Source of the DNA: Bugula neritina
Taxonomy: Eukaryota > Bryozoa > Gymnolaemata > Cheilostomatida > Bugulidae
DNA: 64,000 nucleotides
Reading direction: 5' to 3'
Assembly (NCBI GenBank): GCA_964035545.1
Contig: OZ037770.1
Location: forward strand, 9,326,973-9,390,972
Shown: positions 1-11,623 of the stretch, one piece after another
Position numbering within the stretch: the first letter of the stretch is position 1
How the letters are laid out: each line of letters begins with the position of its first letter
Made by a program: the position numbers and the translations under genes
The notes under the pieces: model-generated
Told to the model about the DNA's origin: nothing
The model's input: only the letters and a program-made list of their open reading frames with translations
Databases searched by the model: none

Positions 1-1977
1 TCAACAGCGAAGAAATTCTATTAGCATAGTTTTCAAGTTTTTTAATAAATTCAGTTTTGGGTTGAAAATCTATCGAAAACATGACTTCTTGAGCTACATT
101 TCTAATCTAGAACACAGGCTTTTCTCAATTTTTTCATCACTGCACCTACCTCAACGGTACTCAGCAGTGTGGCTCTTAGGCAATATCAGACCAACCCAGA
201 AACAAATGCTAAATAGTTAGTTTATTACATATTCCACAACAGACAGACAAAATAACCCTCCGGTATGCTGGCATTCCCTAATCTACTACAGCTTAATAGC
301 TAAGGTGGCAAATAATTTTTCCACCAAATAATATTCTTAATGTTATAATATTTAACTCAAATAATGTAACATGATAAAAATATGCTTATTTAAATTAGCT
401 TATCAAGACATGGGTGACCTAATTGAGCCATTATCTCTATAATAAGACAAAACTATCATATCCATTTGAAAACAGACCTGTAGATTACAGTCAATGTGCA
501 GTTACTCTAAACTATAGCATGAGATAAACAAAGTCAGGTCCTTTAAATAAGTTTCTTTTTGAAAATTATGTTAATATTTAACAAATTAACAAAGCCAAAG
601 TCAAATTTTTTAAACTTTCACAAATAAAACTTATTCAATGATGCAAATTTATTTTGATAATATTCAGCAAATTATACACAAAGAACCATTATGCATGTAA
701 TAATTGAGTTAGTGTATACTAATTGACATAAGTAGTATGCACAAAGCATATTGAATAAACCAATATTATAATATTCAAAGGTGCCTCAACTTTATAATTC
801 TATTTTCTCACCAGCATGTGAATACTCTGCAGTTGGAATCATTGAACTCTATCTTACAAGTACACAGAGCACAATACATACAAGTACAGACCACATGCAA
901 ATATGCAATAGTATCTGTAGTTTGCAAATAAAACATAAAATTCCACAGTGAATTTGACATTGACTGAGAGAAACTTCGAATATACTAAAAATATCAACGC
1001 TTACTATATATATTTTTGTTTTTTTTGGTAATTCTCAGGTTTTGTCTAAATGTAAAACAGGCATAATTCTTTTCTTACTGAGAGTATGGCATTTTGACAG
1101 TACCAGAAAGTGAATTAGACTCATTTGCTTCTTTAATAACAGTCTATTTGCACACCAAAATGAGAGAAATAAATAAGAAATAATGCGGTTTCAAGACATT
1201 TAAAGTCACAAGTAATTGTTGTCAATAAATTAGGTTACTAGAAAACAGAACTTACCTACTCTTCTATTTCAAATTTTCAATTTTTGCCTTATCAAAATGT
1301 CAAGCTGTAATTTTTAACTACCGAGTACACTAATATAGACTGCACATGAGTTAGCATAGCAAACCAAATACATTTCAAATAGAGTTGAACGATTCACCTG
1401 TCAGACTGGATAGGGGAGGCTAAGAAGCGAAGAGAGTTTGTCGGGGAGAGAGATTCACTATTACTAGAGAAGCTAGTTGAGAGGTAGTGTAACACAACCA
1501 GCTTAGTGTCGTGGTAAAGGGCATGCTTTACCGCATGACTGCTACTAGTTAGAGATGGTGACTCCAGACAGTACTTGAAATTCCTGTCTGCAACAAAAAC
1601 ACACACAAATAAAACTTATCAAGTCAAAAGCTAATGGGAACAAAACAAGCTTACAGAATTGTGTTTGTATGTAGCTTTAAACTGTAATATATATTAAGGA
1701 CCTGCCAAGACTGGCATAAAATACGTTTTTAAAGAATTGCTGACAAACTTCATTTATGCAGTATTAAAATATTCACACACATTTTAACAATTATCAGCTG
1801 AATGCTGAAGCGATGCATGTTCAAATTTATGCTCATGCTGATGGGGTTTCTGTTCGCCTCTGCAGTCATGGTATTATGAACCTAATAGTCAGTGTTCACT
1901 GAGTTGGCTTGAAAATTCAAACTTCAAATAATTTTAATACAATTTTAATATAATACAAAAAAGTTCCAATAGTTGTT
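1..1977. other. AT-rich non-coding stretch
   Basis: I see no convincing coding exon here. The first 180 bases share short phrases (a run like acaggcttttctcaa) with the repeat near 15.2-15.4 kb, so they may be the 3' part of the same interspersed repeat. Around 1,490-1,575 a GC-richer patch contains a hairpin-like segment (ggcatgctttaccgcatg) that could be the head of a degenerate tRNA-derived repeat. The rest looks like intronic or intergenic sequence. Confidence 0.4.
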
Positions 1978-2208
1978 TTATAGCTCACGTGTGAAGACTG
2001 TACCATTAAACCTACCAGATTGAGAATGCTTGAGTTTTGGGTGGCTTTCAGCTCTGTTGTGATTCAGATCAATGCAAGATGATTGGTAACTCTTATGGCT
2101 GTTTGGATTTTCACATTCTCCATGATCTATACCTTGACTGGCCTTGCCATAGGCTTTTTGGGTGACATCGGTTGAAGAGCGCATTGCAATAATGTAATTA
2201 CATTTATT
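1978..2208 (-). CDS. Possible terminal coding exon, unknown protein
   Basis: On the minus strand a candidate acceptor (CTTTTTAG, just above 2208) leads into an open frame of 76 residues ending at a TAA at 1978-1980. The peptide is polar, rich in Ser, His, Asn and Lys, and has the character of a cytoplasmic or disordered tail. It is more GC-rich than its flanks. I found no upstream exon with a matching donor and recognise no domain. It could be a real last exon of a gene whose other exons lie upstream, or a chance open frame; the second is about as likely. Confidence 0.22.
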   Translation of the reverse strand, partial: NKCNYIIAMRSSTDVTQKAYGKASQGIDHGECENPNSHKSYQSSCIDLNHNRAESHPKLKHSQSGRFNGTVFTREL

Positions 2209-5200
2209 CTAAAAAGTTTGAAAGTAAGACAATATTGTAGCCAATACAAAATAAATATTAGCTCTTAGTATAAAAGTTGAAAGACATATTAGAATTTGAA
2301 TGCATATAGGAGTAAAATAGTCCATGCATCTGTTGAAATTCGAACTGAGGGTTAGAGTAGAATTGCCTAAGGTTTATATTCATTTGCAGCATCAACATTA
2401 AGCATCGGTAGGCCTATTACTATAAGCACGACATTCAAACACCTTTTATTACTATTACATCTAAGTAGCCTTACTTTAGTGAAAACAGACAAGCTTTCCC
2501 TTTAAAGTGAGTGAATACTCAACTGTGCATAGCAAATCTACATTTTGAAGCAAAGATTTAATACAGTTAAATTTGACAAAAAGGCAAATCAAAATCCATT
2601 TCTAGACCCTAAACTGCTAAAACTTTAATATATAAATTAATATCATCCATAACCATAGTAATTAGATCTAATTTTAATATATTATATATTATGTGAATGT
2701 GGTGGTGATTTTAATAGGTTTAATTTCACTTTTTATGAAATGCCTTGTTTTGAGATAAGCGACCGACTCACACATTCAAATCGGCAGATTTGGTTGTCTG
2801 AATTGACATTCAGGTATCCGAATAGGCCAAATCAGATGTTTTTTGCATATTACGTAACACTACTATAAGTTAAACACAAAGTAAAATAGAAATATTTGTA
2901 AGAACAAACAAACTCAGAAACATGCCCAGGCAGAAACCTACTAACATGCAATACCAACTGGATATGGGGATGACATTGCGAATATGCACGGCTGGCAGCC
3001 AAAATCTACTACACCACTATATGATTATAAATATAAGCATACCTGTGACAGACTGAGCATAACTTATCAGTTCAAATTAGGAACAACACCAAATCTAATC
3101 CTAATGATTATTTATGATAATCAACATTATAATCGTAATAAATAACATTGAAAATAAATGATAATCATAATAATTATAATAAATGAAGAAATATAATATT
3201 AGTTTTTATAATCGTTTAATTTTATAATAATATTATTAATATTAATATTATCAATAATCATAAAACTGAACTGATAAAGATTATGATTTATGATAATGAT
3301 GGTGATAACCATAATATTATTAATAATGATAATTATAATAATATAAATATAATTATAAAATTAAATATGATACTGATAGTGATAGTGATAAAGAATGTGA
3401 TACTCATACTCGCAATTGCTGAATTACTATTAGTATTAGTATAACTATAAGTATTAGTATTAGGCTACTATTACTACTGCCTACTCATACTGGTATTACT
3501 GTTACTATTAGCATTAGTCTATTACTATTAGTATTAGTATTACTATTAGATTTGGTATTAGATTTAGTCTATTACCTATTACTATTAGTATTAGTAATAC
3601 TGTATTAGTATTACTTACTACTTAGTCTTAGTGAGTTACTTACGTATAGTTAATAGTAGCAGTAATACTAATACTAATAGTAATAGTCATTGTAATTTGG
3701 GTGAATATTATAATTTAAATAATTCTTGAAATGCTGATGATCAGGCAACCCTTTTTTCCTTTATATTAATATAAATTGTAAATATGGAAACACTCACACT
3801 GACTCGGTCACAGCCAAGAGAAAAGCCAGCCCTCGCCATTCATTTTGAGCAGAAGCCAAGTTACAACTAGTTTAGCTTGTGAGCACTGCAACTGGTTGCT
3901 CGGGCTTTGCGAGACATGATTCGAGTTCTCAAATTAGTTAGGCGCGAGCTAGGATCTTATTTAATCATTACAGTAGGATCTTTTATACGTGATGAAATGC
4001 CTTCCACAATTGAACAAGTTTGTTTATTATGAACCAATAGGCAGTCGTAAAATAAAACCGCGCACAATGTAAAACTTTTAATCAACTATTTTATAAACGC
4101 TGAATACGGCACAAAGTTCAGGGTCAATATATTATCTTTTTGACCCTTTGATTAAATGCAACTATAATCATTTTTCGAACTCCAACGACAACCACTGCTT
4201 TTAATAACCCCATACTTAGTGCTGCACCAACATGATTTTATTATACTAACTCAACAGCGATTGCAGAAAAGATAACTCTCATATCATTGTTGAGAATCTG
4301 GTGTTGAAAATTATAGAAATTTAGAAATTATATAGAGCAATATATATGTTATAATTTATGCATAAATTTAACTAACCATGTATGCAATAATTTTTAAGCT
4401 TGTATGCAATGTTGTGTATGATTCAACGCACTTTTGTGTGATGTCATTGGCATCGACAACTGGTGATAAGAAAGTGAACCCTGAAAGGTGTAAAATATGC
4501 TTAGTAACAAAGTTGATCTCTTTTTAGTGTTATGCATGACTTGTGACTCAGAAATTTACTTGCAGAACTTTAGCTATAGCCTGAATTCACAAACTTTTAA
4601 TATTTTCTATATCTATTTAATATATACCTACACATTATATATACACACGTACGAACGCACACACATGTATACATAAATAAACAAATATAGCATTACATAA
4701 AATATGGGATAAAATATTGTGTAGCATGTAGCATGTAACAAGTAAGATATGACATAAAACATCATTATATAGGCTACTCACCGTTATTATAAGTAATATA
4801 AGTTGAAGTTAAAATTTCATTACATGGCAACAACTACCTACATATATAGAGTGTGAAATCCAACAGTCCTTACTGTTAAAAATTGATGCAGATCCAATTT
4901 CCTACTTTTACACTTTTCTGAATTCAAGAGTTATAAGCTATTTAGAAACATATGCACTCAGGTTATCTCTATATACGTTTATTGAACTTACATACCGTAA
5001 TTTATACCAACATATGTTTTTATAAAATGCCGGTTGATTCACTGCCAACATGATGCCATGCTGACCTTGCATCTTTCTTAGGAGCTATCACTGTGCGAGT
5101 TCCCTCCCTGTTAACATATTCTAAGCTTCTGAAATAACCCTTTGCTTGGAGTGCTTCATACAAAACATTACCTTAATATTATACGTGACACCTACTGCGT

Positions 5201-6402
5201 GCAATGTGTCCAGAACAATCTCGAACTATCATATTTTTATATTTGCAGACATCTACATATAATTTTAGTATATCAGAAAGTTGTAGTATATTGCACTGTT
5301 TTTAAAATGTATAATCTGATGGCAACACATTAGAGCTGAAACCTTTAGCATTTGCAGAAAAGTGTGCAAATGAAAGTTATAGAAACAATAGTTTTATAAA
5401 TTGACCAATTTCAGAAAAAAATTATTTATATTTTAAATGATTTTCTTTTTGTGGTAACATCCGAGATACATGTAGATGTGGTAATGGAGAATTTAAGAAA
5501 AGCTTGTGTTCTAGATCAGAAATGTAGCAAAGGAAGTTATGCTCTTGAAAGAATTTCAACCTGCAACCCAAGCCAAACTAATAGGAAAACCATAGAACTT
5601 AGGCTATCTCAACTTCTCCATTACAATTCTCTGTCAGTTAAATTGTCATTATTAGCCTCCAACCATTGGTTTAGTTATGGCAGTATTATTTAATTATTAT
5701 CTGGGAATTAAAACTTCAAATGCGTAAGTTTAATGTCAACATTTGCCAGTTATAAAATAGATAGGATTAATGCCAGATGATCTTACCTAATCCAGCACTA
5801 ATACTAATATTATCCAACTTTGATCTTATGAATATATTAGTCTTTGGAGGATTAATTTTTCCTCTAAGTACATATAATGTACATCCTTATCAAAACAACT
5901 GTTAGATATCAAAGCTAATGTAAATCATATATACTGCAGGTTAAGGCTAACCACTGCAAACTATCGGAAGTAGTGTTTAGGTGATCAAATTGCTGGCTGT
6001 CTGTATGCATGGGCAGGGCAATAAATTTCAAATTTTATGTTTTAATATTATAATGCTCTTCTGTTACAGAACTAAATTTATATTAGTATGTTTCTGCAAT
6101 GTTCTTCATTTGTCTAAAAGTTAAGCATTGTACTCAAGTCTATATTACATAACTGTCTGTTATTATTGAGAATCTCTCTAAACTAGATGTAATAATTATT
6201 TATTTGTTTAGTTAATTGTGAATCTTATGAAACAAAATATATATACAATAAGGTTGTATTCAGTGTAAATAATTTTTTAATAGTATTTTAAATAGTTTTG
6301 CAATGAAAAGAAAAATAAATAAAAATGATTTCATATCCTCTACTACTCTACTAGCTGGCAAACAACAAACTATCTGCCAAAGCTAATTACTGTTTGGTAA
6401 AT
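2209..6402. other. Intergenic, simple-repeat rich
   Basis: No supported gene. From about 3,080 to 3,700 the sequence is a patchwork of degenerate trinucleotide and AT-rich repeats (ataat, attagtatt, tactatta). A similar patchwork lies at 62.8-63.4 kb. At about 3,790-3,960 there is a GC-richer patch without a usable open frame. The small open frames at 5,142-5,333 and 5,451-5,693 have no codon or motif character that I can recognise as coding. Confidence 0.5.
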
Positions 6403-7802
6403 TTAATAATAAAACTTGTTCAACATTCCAGTGCGTCCACCACCACCTCCTGATATAAGGCCACCGATAAAACCACCTAAACCTGGCTTTTGTGGAGGTA
6501 CAGGATTCTGTTTTATAACAGGAGGAGAAGGTGGTGCAGGTGCTACTACAACTACAGGTGCTGGTGCTGGCATAACAGGTCTGTTGTTTTGGCGTCGACT
6601 AGGCTGTCGACCAACTGGCTGATTTCTGCTACCACCTCTACGACCACCACGACTGTTAGCAGCGCGTCCTCGGCCTCCAAAACTTGAGACACCCATAGAA
6701 CGCCCTCCGTATGGTTGATATGGATCTACATTCTGTACAACAAGAAAGGGAATCATCAACAATGTAGCAACAGTTTAAACAAAACTACACAAGCTCTTTA
6801 TTCATAAAGCTAGTTTGCTAATCTCATTCTTTCTATTTCTGTATTAATCTAGTTAATATGAACTACAAAAGGATGTATTATACTTACTTGGTGGGCAAAT
6901 GTGGTGGTTGGCAAACTTGTGGTGGTGTATGGCTCAGTTGTGGTAGATGTGTAGTAAGGTGTAGTTGTTGTTGAGATGAAAGGCGTAGTGGTACTAGAAG
7001 TGAAGAATGGTGTGCTGGTAATGTCTACAAGGTCAAAGTCTGTGGTGGAGGAGGTAAAGTAAGGAGTTGTGGAGTATCTTTGTCTCCTTGGTGGGTTACG
7101 GTGGTAGGTAGGGTAGTAGCCTGGACACTGTTTGTAAGCATGCTGGCAGGATGGAGAGCCGGCACCAGATCTACAGTCTCTGTTTACCATTTCTTGGCAT
7201 GGCTACAAAAGAAATGAAAACATAAACTTGCTATAGTTAAAACAAGAAAATAAAAACTCTGTAGCCTGATGTTATTTGACCTCTTTGAAAAGATGCTAGT
7301 TGCCAATTTATAAGTTGTCCTTAATGCTTGCAAAAGTCAAAACTTTTATTTATAATTAAACTGAGTTATAGCATGTTTTTAACATTAAATTTCAAATTGA
7401 CCTTTAAAAAACCAATTGTAAAATAATAAATCATTATTTCATTTTAAAGTAATAATATTACAAGATTTATTGATAATGCTGATACAACCAAACTTTGATT
7501 TTTAAATTTCGAAATATAAAAATATTATTATTTTGATAATAGATAAACTAGATATACCATCTACATAACACAATTTATTTACTTAGATACTGCTACTGCA
7601 ATAATGCTAATGCCTGGCCTACTCTAAAAACATAGCACATGCACTACAACTGTTCAACACATGATGCATTTTCTGATTTCATTTGTCAAAGTGTTTTGAA
7701 ACTTACAATTTTGAAGTTATCATGACCGCCGCCATAACCTGATGAGAATGAGCCTCCGATACACGCTGCTATACAGAGTCCAACAATCACTAAACTGTTC
7801 AT
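6403..7802 (-). CDS. Secreted Thr-rich and Gly/Arg/Pro-rich protein, three coding exons
   Basis: Minus-strand exons are 7802-7707, 7202-6888 and 6732-6403, together 741 bases (246 residues). Each intron is GT-AG with a GTAAGT donor, and all coding junctions are phase 0. Exon 1 encodes a signal peptide of about 20 residues (MNSLVIVGLCIAACIGGSFS) followed by a Gly/Tyr/His patch. Exon 2 starts with a short Cys-containing part (five Cys within about 35 residues), then becomes a Ser/Thr-Pro-Tyr-Phe-rich stretch with repeated TTTTPY/F-like units, suited to O-glycosylation. Exon 3 has an Arg-Gly-rich block, a Pro/Ala/Val segment, and a Gly-rich tail ending near NKFYY. The composition fits a secreted structural or matrix protein, which is inference. 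I recognise no named family. The phase-0 exons each carry a distinct low-complexity module, so exon shuffling is possible. Confidence 0.8.
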
Positions 7803-7846
7803 TGTAAAAGATTGAGCTGTCCTTCAATTTGTGATGTAACGGAGCA
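7803..7846 (-). other. 5' UTR exon segment of the secreted protein gene
   Basis: Directly upstream of the start codon at 7802, a minus-strand acceptor (ATAATTTTAG at about 7847-7856) begins a 44-base untranslated segment joined to the coding part of the exon. It pairs with a donor (AAGAAG then GTAGGT) at about 8364, which defines a 5' UTR intron of roughly 500 bases. Inferred from splice signals only. Confidence 0.5.
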
Positions 7847-8127
7847 CTAAAATTATAAAAATCACATTAGCTGTAATTTAACCGTTTATAAGATTATGCA
7901 AAAGACTATGCCCTGAAATGGTAGCCGTCTTTAGAGTACTAATAAAAGAGAATGGTTAAAACTATACATCTGTCTAGAATAGTTTAAACTATAGCGTCAA
8001 AGCAACATAAAGTCTACTATAGATAATTAATAATTAATATAAATTTCTTTTAGAAAGTGGAACACTTGATCAAAAGTTATAAATTAGGCAAGCTACATTT
8101 GTATAAAGTATGAACTAAGAAATATTG

Positions 8128-8333
8128 GGAGCAACCGTGGTCTAAGCAGTAGGGGGTAATAAACACGAAGTCATACATTAAGTTCAAAGGCCATTGGTGT
8201 TGCTAAGAAAAGTGTCCAGTTAAAATTGCTCCTGTGCCTCATAAATATAAGACCTTAGCCCAATGTAACAATAGAACTTTTTCATAAGAGGCATCTCGAG
8301 AGGATGGCGGCTATAAACTATAAGCATGAGTAT
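8128..8333 (+). mobile_element. tRNA-derived SINE in the 5' UTR intron
   Basis: Begins with a degenerate tRNA-like head (ggagcaaccgtggtctaag, an A-box), followed by the family body (ccattggtg, ttgctcctgtgcc) and the tail seen in the other copies. It is flanked by an imperfect target duplication, aactaagaaatattg before and aactaagaaatgtta after. The B-box is eroded, so this is an older copy. Confidence 0.75.
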
Positions 8334-8364
8334 TAACTAAGAAATGTTATTGCAGACAACCTAC

Positions 8365-8425
8365 CTTCTTAGTGAGTCCAGCTCCCAAAGAACTTGCTGA
8401 TCAGTATTTAAAGGCTGGCTTTAAA
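8365..8425 (-). other. Putative non-coding first exon of the secreted protein gene
   Basis: The segment lies between the predicted TATA box at 8453-8459 and a good donor (GTAGGT) at about 8364. The start position is estimated from typical TATA to start spacing. Transcript data would be needed to fix the cap site. Confidence 0.4.
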
Positions 8426-8452
8426 CTGAGAACTGAAAACCCAATACTAACT

Positions 8453-8459
8453 CTTTATA
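8453..8459 (-). promoter_or_regulatory. TATA box of the secreted protein gene
   Basis: On the minus strand the sequence reads ATATAAAGAG. It lies about 30 bases upstream of an initiator-like TCAGTT and about 90 bases upstream of the first-exon donor. A TATA promoter with a short non-coding first exon is common for strongly expressed tissue-specific secreted proteins. Confidence 0.45.
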
Positions 8460-8519
8460 TTCTTGGTTGATGAGCTTAAGCCTGAATGTAAGAAGAGCCA
8501 ATAGTTGATGAGCTCTCTG

Positions 8520-10140
8520 TTAATCCACTGATAAATACTCCAATAATCTCTGTTGGGGAGGAGAGGAATCGGATTAGAACTTTTAGAGCCTGGTGGTAGC
8601 AGACGGAGTATAGAAACTTGTCTTGATTTAAATAAATCTTTGAAAAGCCAAAATATGCATTAAAACAATCATCTCACCTCAAACTAATTGGTACGAATGG
8701 TTTTAAAAAGACTTTAGAGATTTGCTCTAAGCAATTTTTGCCCCCAATGAGATTAAACTATAGACCTCCCCTTGCAGGTACTACCAACAAAATTTCATTT
8801 ACATTTACGTTCTGTGCATACAACAAAAGTTATTTGTTATTGCTTGCAATGAGACATTATCGAACTCATTTGAAATTAATAAATAGCTACTTTTTAATCT
8901 GTTGTACACCAACAGTAAATATTCTAAATAATATTATACAATAATGTTGTAGCTGTAGTCTAGATAAAGATTGTCAATTGCAATTGATAGATGGTTGTGC
9001 ATAAGCTCTAAGAGGCAATACCGAAAAAAAAACGACATCTTTAACTAAATCTTAAAAATAATCTGTGGTGATTATCCAGCAATCATCTTCTAACCTACAA
9101 TTAATCTTTTTTTAAAAACAAGTTCTAGGAATGTACATATAACTGCTAGAAAAAATGAGAGTATTCCCCATCAAATAGCTGAAATTTACATTTTTCTCAA
9201 ATTGGCAGCCACTTAACAATTTACTTTCTTAAACCTGGTCAGCAGCCATGCATTAAATTGAGAACAAGTATTTAACATTAGCAAAGAGAGTTTATATACT
9301 GCTTATTATAGATATGCAAATTATCATTTAGCTTAATATAACTGACTTTCAAGAATATTATATTGATAATCAAAATGCTTGCAAATAATCACTTACTTCT
9401 CTTTTATTGCATACTTCAAAGTTTGGAGTAATTTTGTGCTAAGTACATATGTTACAGTTGCTGTTTACCTGTTGCAACTAGTTAAACAATGTCACACAAT
9501 CTCACATAGTGTCACCTAATGTCACATGGTACACACAATCCCTTAAAATCTCTAAAAAAATTTTTGCTTTGTAACATTTTGCTCTCTAACAAATGACTAT
9601 TTAAGCCGCATAGGGAGATTTCTAAAAAGTCATTAAATACTAAGCTGGTTGCTTTTTTATATTCCCTGCAGTGAACTGGAAGCTAATTTAAATTTTTTGA
9701 TTGTATGATTTTCTATTCTATTAAAGCTTAACATTTAAAATTTAAAGGTAATTGCAGGCACTATAAGACAAATATAACCTATGTACGCTATGCTATAGCC
9801 TAATAGTTGTTATATTCGTGAGGGTAAAATTTGAACAATTATAGGCTTATAACAAGTCCTAAGCATGTTTTTGATGAGTTTGTAAAATATAGAAGTTAAA
9901 ACAATTTCAACAATCATGCAATGTACTATAATTATATGACTGAAATGTTTAAATTCTGCCCTTAAATTTCTTTTGCTCATCAGAAACTAGAATTAAATCA
10001 AATAGTATATCGAAAAGGTAAATTATTTGAGCGCGTTTATATATGGTTTGAAGTAACTTCAGCAATGGCGGATGGATGAGAATATGCTATTGACTCCGCA
10101 TTGAGAGTTAACTTTTTAATGGCGGCTTCAATTTCTAAAT
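8520..10140. other. Intergenic, nothing recognised
   Basis: AT-rich sequence without a supported exon. The open frame at 8,738-8,944 has no domain and no splice context. Between 9,480 and 9,540 there is a short direct repeat of gtcacataa/gtcaccta-like units. Confidence 0.4.
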
Positions 10141-10150
10141 CTCGTATAGA

Positions 10151-10367
10151 AAACTCGCAAAAGTTTATAGTCATCATTACTAAGAGAAAACCTGTTATGA
10201 AAAGAAATTTTTGTTAAATCGGGCTGAGGACTTATTTAAATGGGATACAAGAAAAATTATGACTGAATGCTTTTCCTAATATTTCAGATGGCCTTTGTTG
10301 GGGATTGGGCACATGATATCCTGTTTACTAGGCAAACGTTTTTTAATCCCTAGACCACGGCTGCTCC
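10151..10367 (-). mobile_element. tRNA-derived SINE, minus orientation
   Basis: Read on the minus strand, it starts GAGGGAGCAGCCGTGGTCTA (A-box head) and ends in the conserved body and tail (TTTTCATAACAGG..., ACTATAAACTTTTG). An imperfect target duplication, tctcgtata, flanks it at about 10,140-10,149 and 10,369-10,377. Confidence 0.75.
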
Positions 10368-10942
10368 CTCTCGTATACAGTTTTATAAACTATATAATTT
10401 AACAATAAGCATGCAATAAGTAGCAAAATTTTTGCAATGTTTTTTGAAAAGTTTGCGTATTTAGTTTGCGTCTTACAATGGGAAGAGTTAGTCATAGCAA
10501 AAGAGACTGTTGAGAACTTACTTGAGCTTTGTAGCTATATACACATTATACGACATTAAGCCAAGCAAACAACCAGGATTACTTCTAATCACATTTCTTT
10601 ATAGAGATTATCAGCAGATCAGATATGACAGTAACAGGATGGTACAGTCTTAAAGGGTTTAAGATCTTTATTAATGGGTATTACTTCTACATTGTACCAA
10701 CTTGTACTAATCTATTTTCTCAGTGTATTTCCCTCCTAACATTAAACGAGAGCTCTCGGGAGTTTAATGGGTTTGACCAAGTGTATTTAATATTTAGTTA
10801 ATCAACTTTTTTCAGCAATATGAAAGTTGCGTGCAGGTTCATGCAGGTATATGTTGAGTTGTAGCTATTAAATTATATGCAATGTGACATAACTGTTAAC
10901 AGTTTGGTAGAATAAATAAATACCATGGCTTGTTGTAGTTTC

Positions 10943-11137
10943 TGTAATGTACGGTCCTACTTACTCGACAGTCTGCGTAAGAGTCCCTCGTGCAGTCTTT
11001 ACTTTCACTCTCACAATAGCCAATATCCAAGCCGTACAAGCTGGTAGGAAATCCGAATGCTTGTAAGGCGGTTAGCCAATCACCTCAGGTTAGCTTGTAG
11101 CTTATCTGCTAAAGACTATAAACCGCATTATATTCCA
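10943..11137 (-). repeat. 3' LTR of the Gag-protease element
   Basis: 195 bases, TGTAATGTACGG...ATATTCCA on the plus strand, with TG...CA ends. I found no difference from the copy at 13,471-13,665. As the element reads on the minus strand, this is the downstream LTR. Confidence 0.93.
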
Positions 11138-11152
11138 TGCCCTCCCTTTTAT
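11138..11152 (-). promoter_or_regulatory. Polypurine tract
   Basis: On the minus strand AAAAGGGAGGGCA directly precedes the 3' LTR, as expected for the plus-strand DNA primer. Two similar purine runs followed by TGGAATATT lie upstream, at about 11,168-11,188 and 11,228-11,247 (plus coordinates). Confidence 0.7.
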
Positions 11153-11167
11153 AGAGATGAACCACTT

Positions 11168-11290
11168 AATATTCCATACTCCCCTTTTGGGGATTTAATA
11201 AAAAGCAAAACATGGAGTTGAGTACATAATATTCCATGCTCCCCTTTGAGGAATTTAGTAGTATAAAGTAATGCATGGAACTGAGTGGTT
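11168..11290 (-). repeat. 60-bp tandem repeat with polypurine-like cores
   Basis: Two units about 60 bp apart each contain aatattccat[ag]ctcccctttt on the plus strand, then ggatttaataa/gaatttagtag and catgga[gt]ttgag-like ends. Each core copies the junction of the polypurine tract with the LTR end. Confidence 0.65.
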
Positions 11291-11376
11291 TGTTGGGCTG
11301 AGCAGTAACACCAAAATACCAATTAGCCTGATAACACAAAATACCAACCTCTATGTACAGTACACAGTTTGGTTTA

Positions 11377-11532
11377 CCACCAAAGTGGTTCCCAAAATTG
11401 CCACCGAAGTGGACTTTAGCCTGACCACCGGAGTGGACAATAACCTGACCAACAGAGTGGTCGTGAACTTGATCACCGAAATGATCATCTTTAGCACCAC
11501 CAGGGTGGGCTAATACTGTGCCACCAAGGTGG
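11377..11532. repeat. Seven-copy 24-bp array of 12-bp palindromes
   Basis: Palindromic cores of the form CCACCNNNGTGG start at 11,377, 11,401, 11,425, 11,449, 11,473, 11,497 and 11,521, exactly 24 bp apart. The fifth core has changed on both sides together (TCACCGAAATGA). An open frame through it on the minus strand reads an eight-residue repeat such as VHFGGNFG and VHSGGQAK. It sits downstream of the Gag-protease stop, so it is either untranslated or a small separate ORF (11,166-11,579). Confidence 0.85.
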
Positions 11533-11623
11533 ACTTCCTGCGCATCCGCTTTACCAGGTGTTTGACCTAGGTCGCCCACTGGTAATTTCCCTAACTATAA
11601 CTAAGTGCTATAAGTCACTACTG

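Noticed and set aside
11166-11579. Second protein-coding gene in the LTR element with an eight-residue repeat
   Set aside because: The palindromic 24-bp array explains the repeat, and the fifth unit changes keep pairing and not protein. I list it as a repeat, though a small ORF is not excluded.
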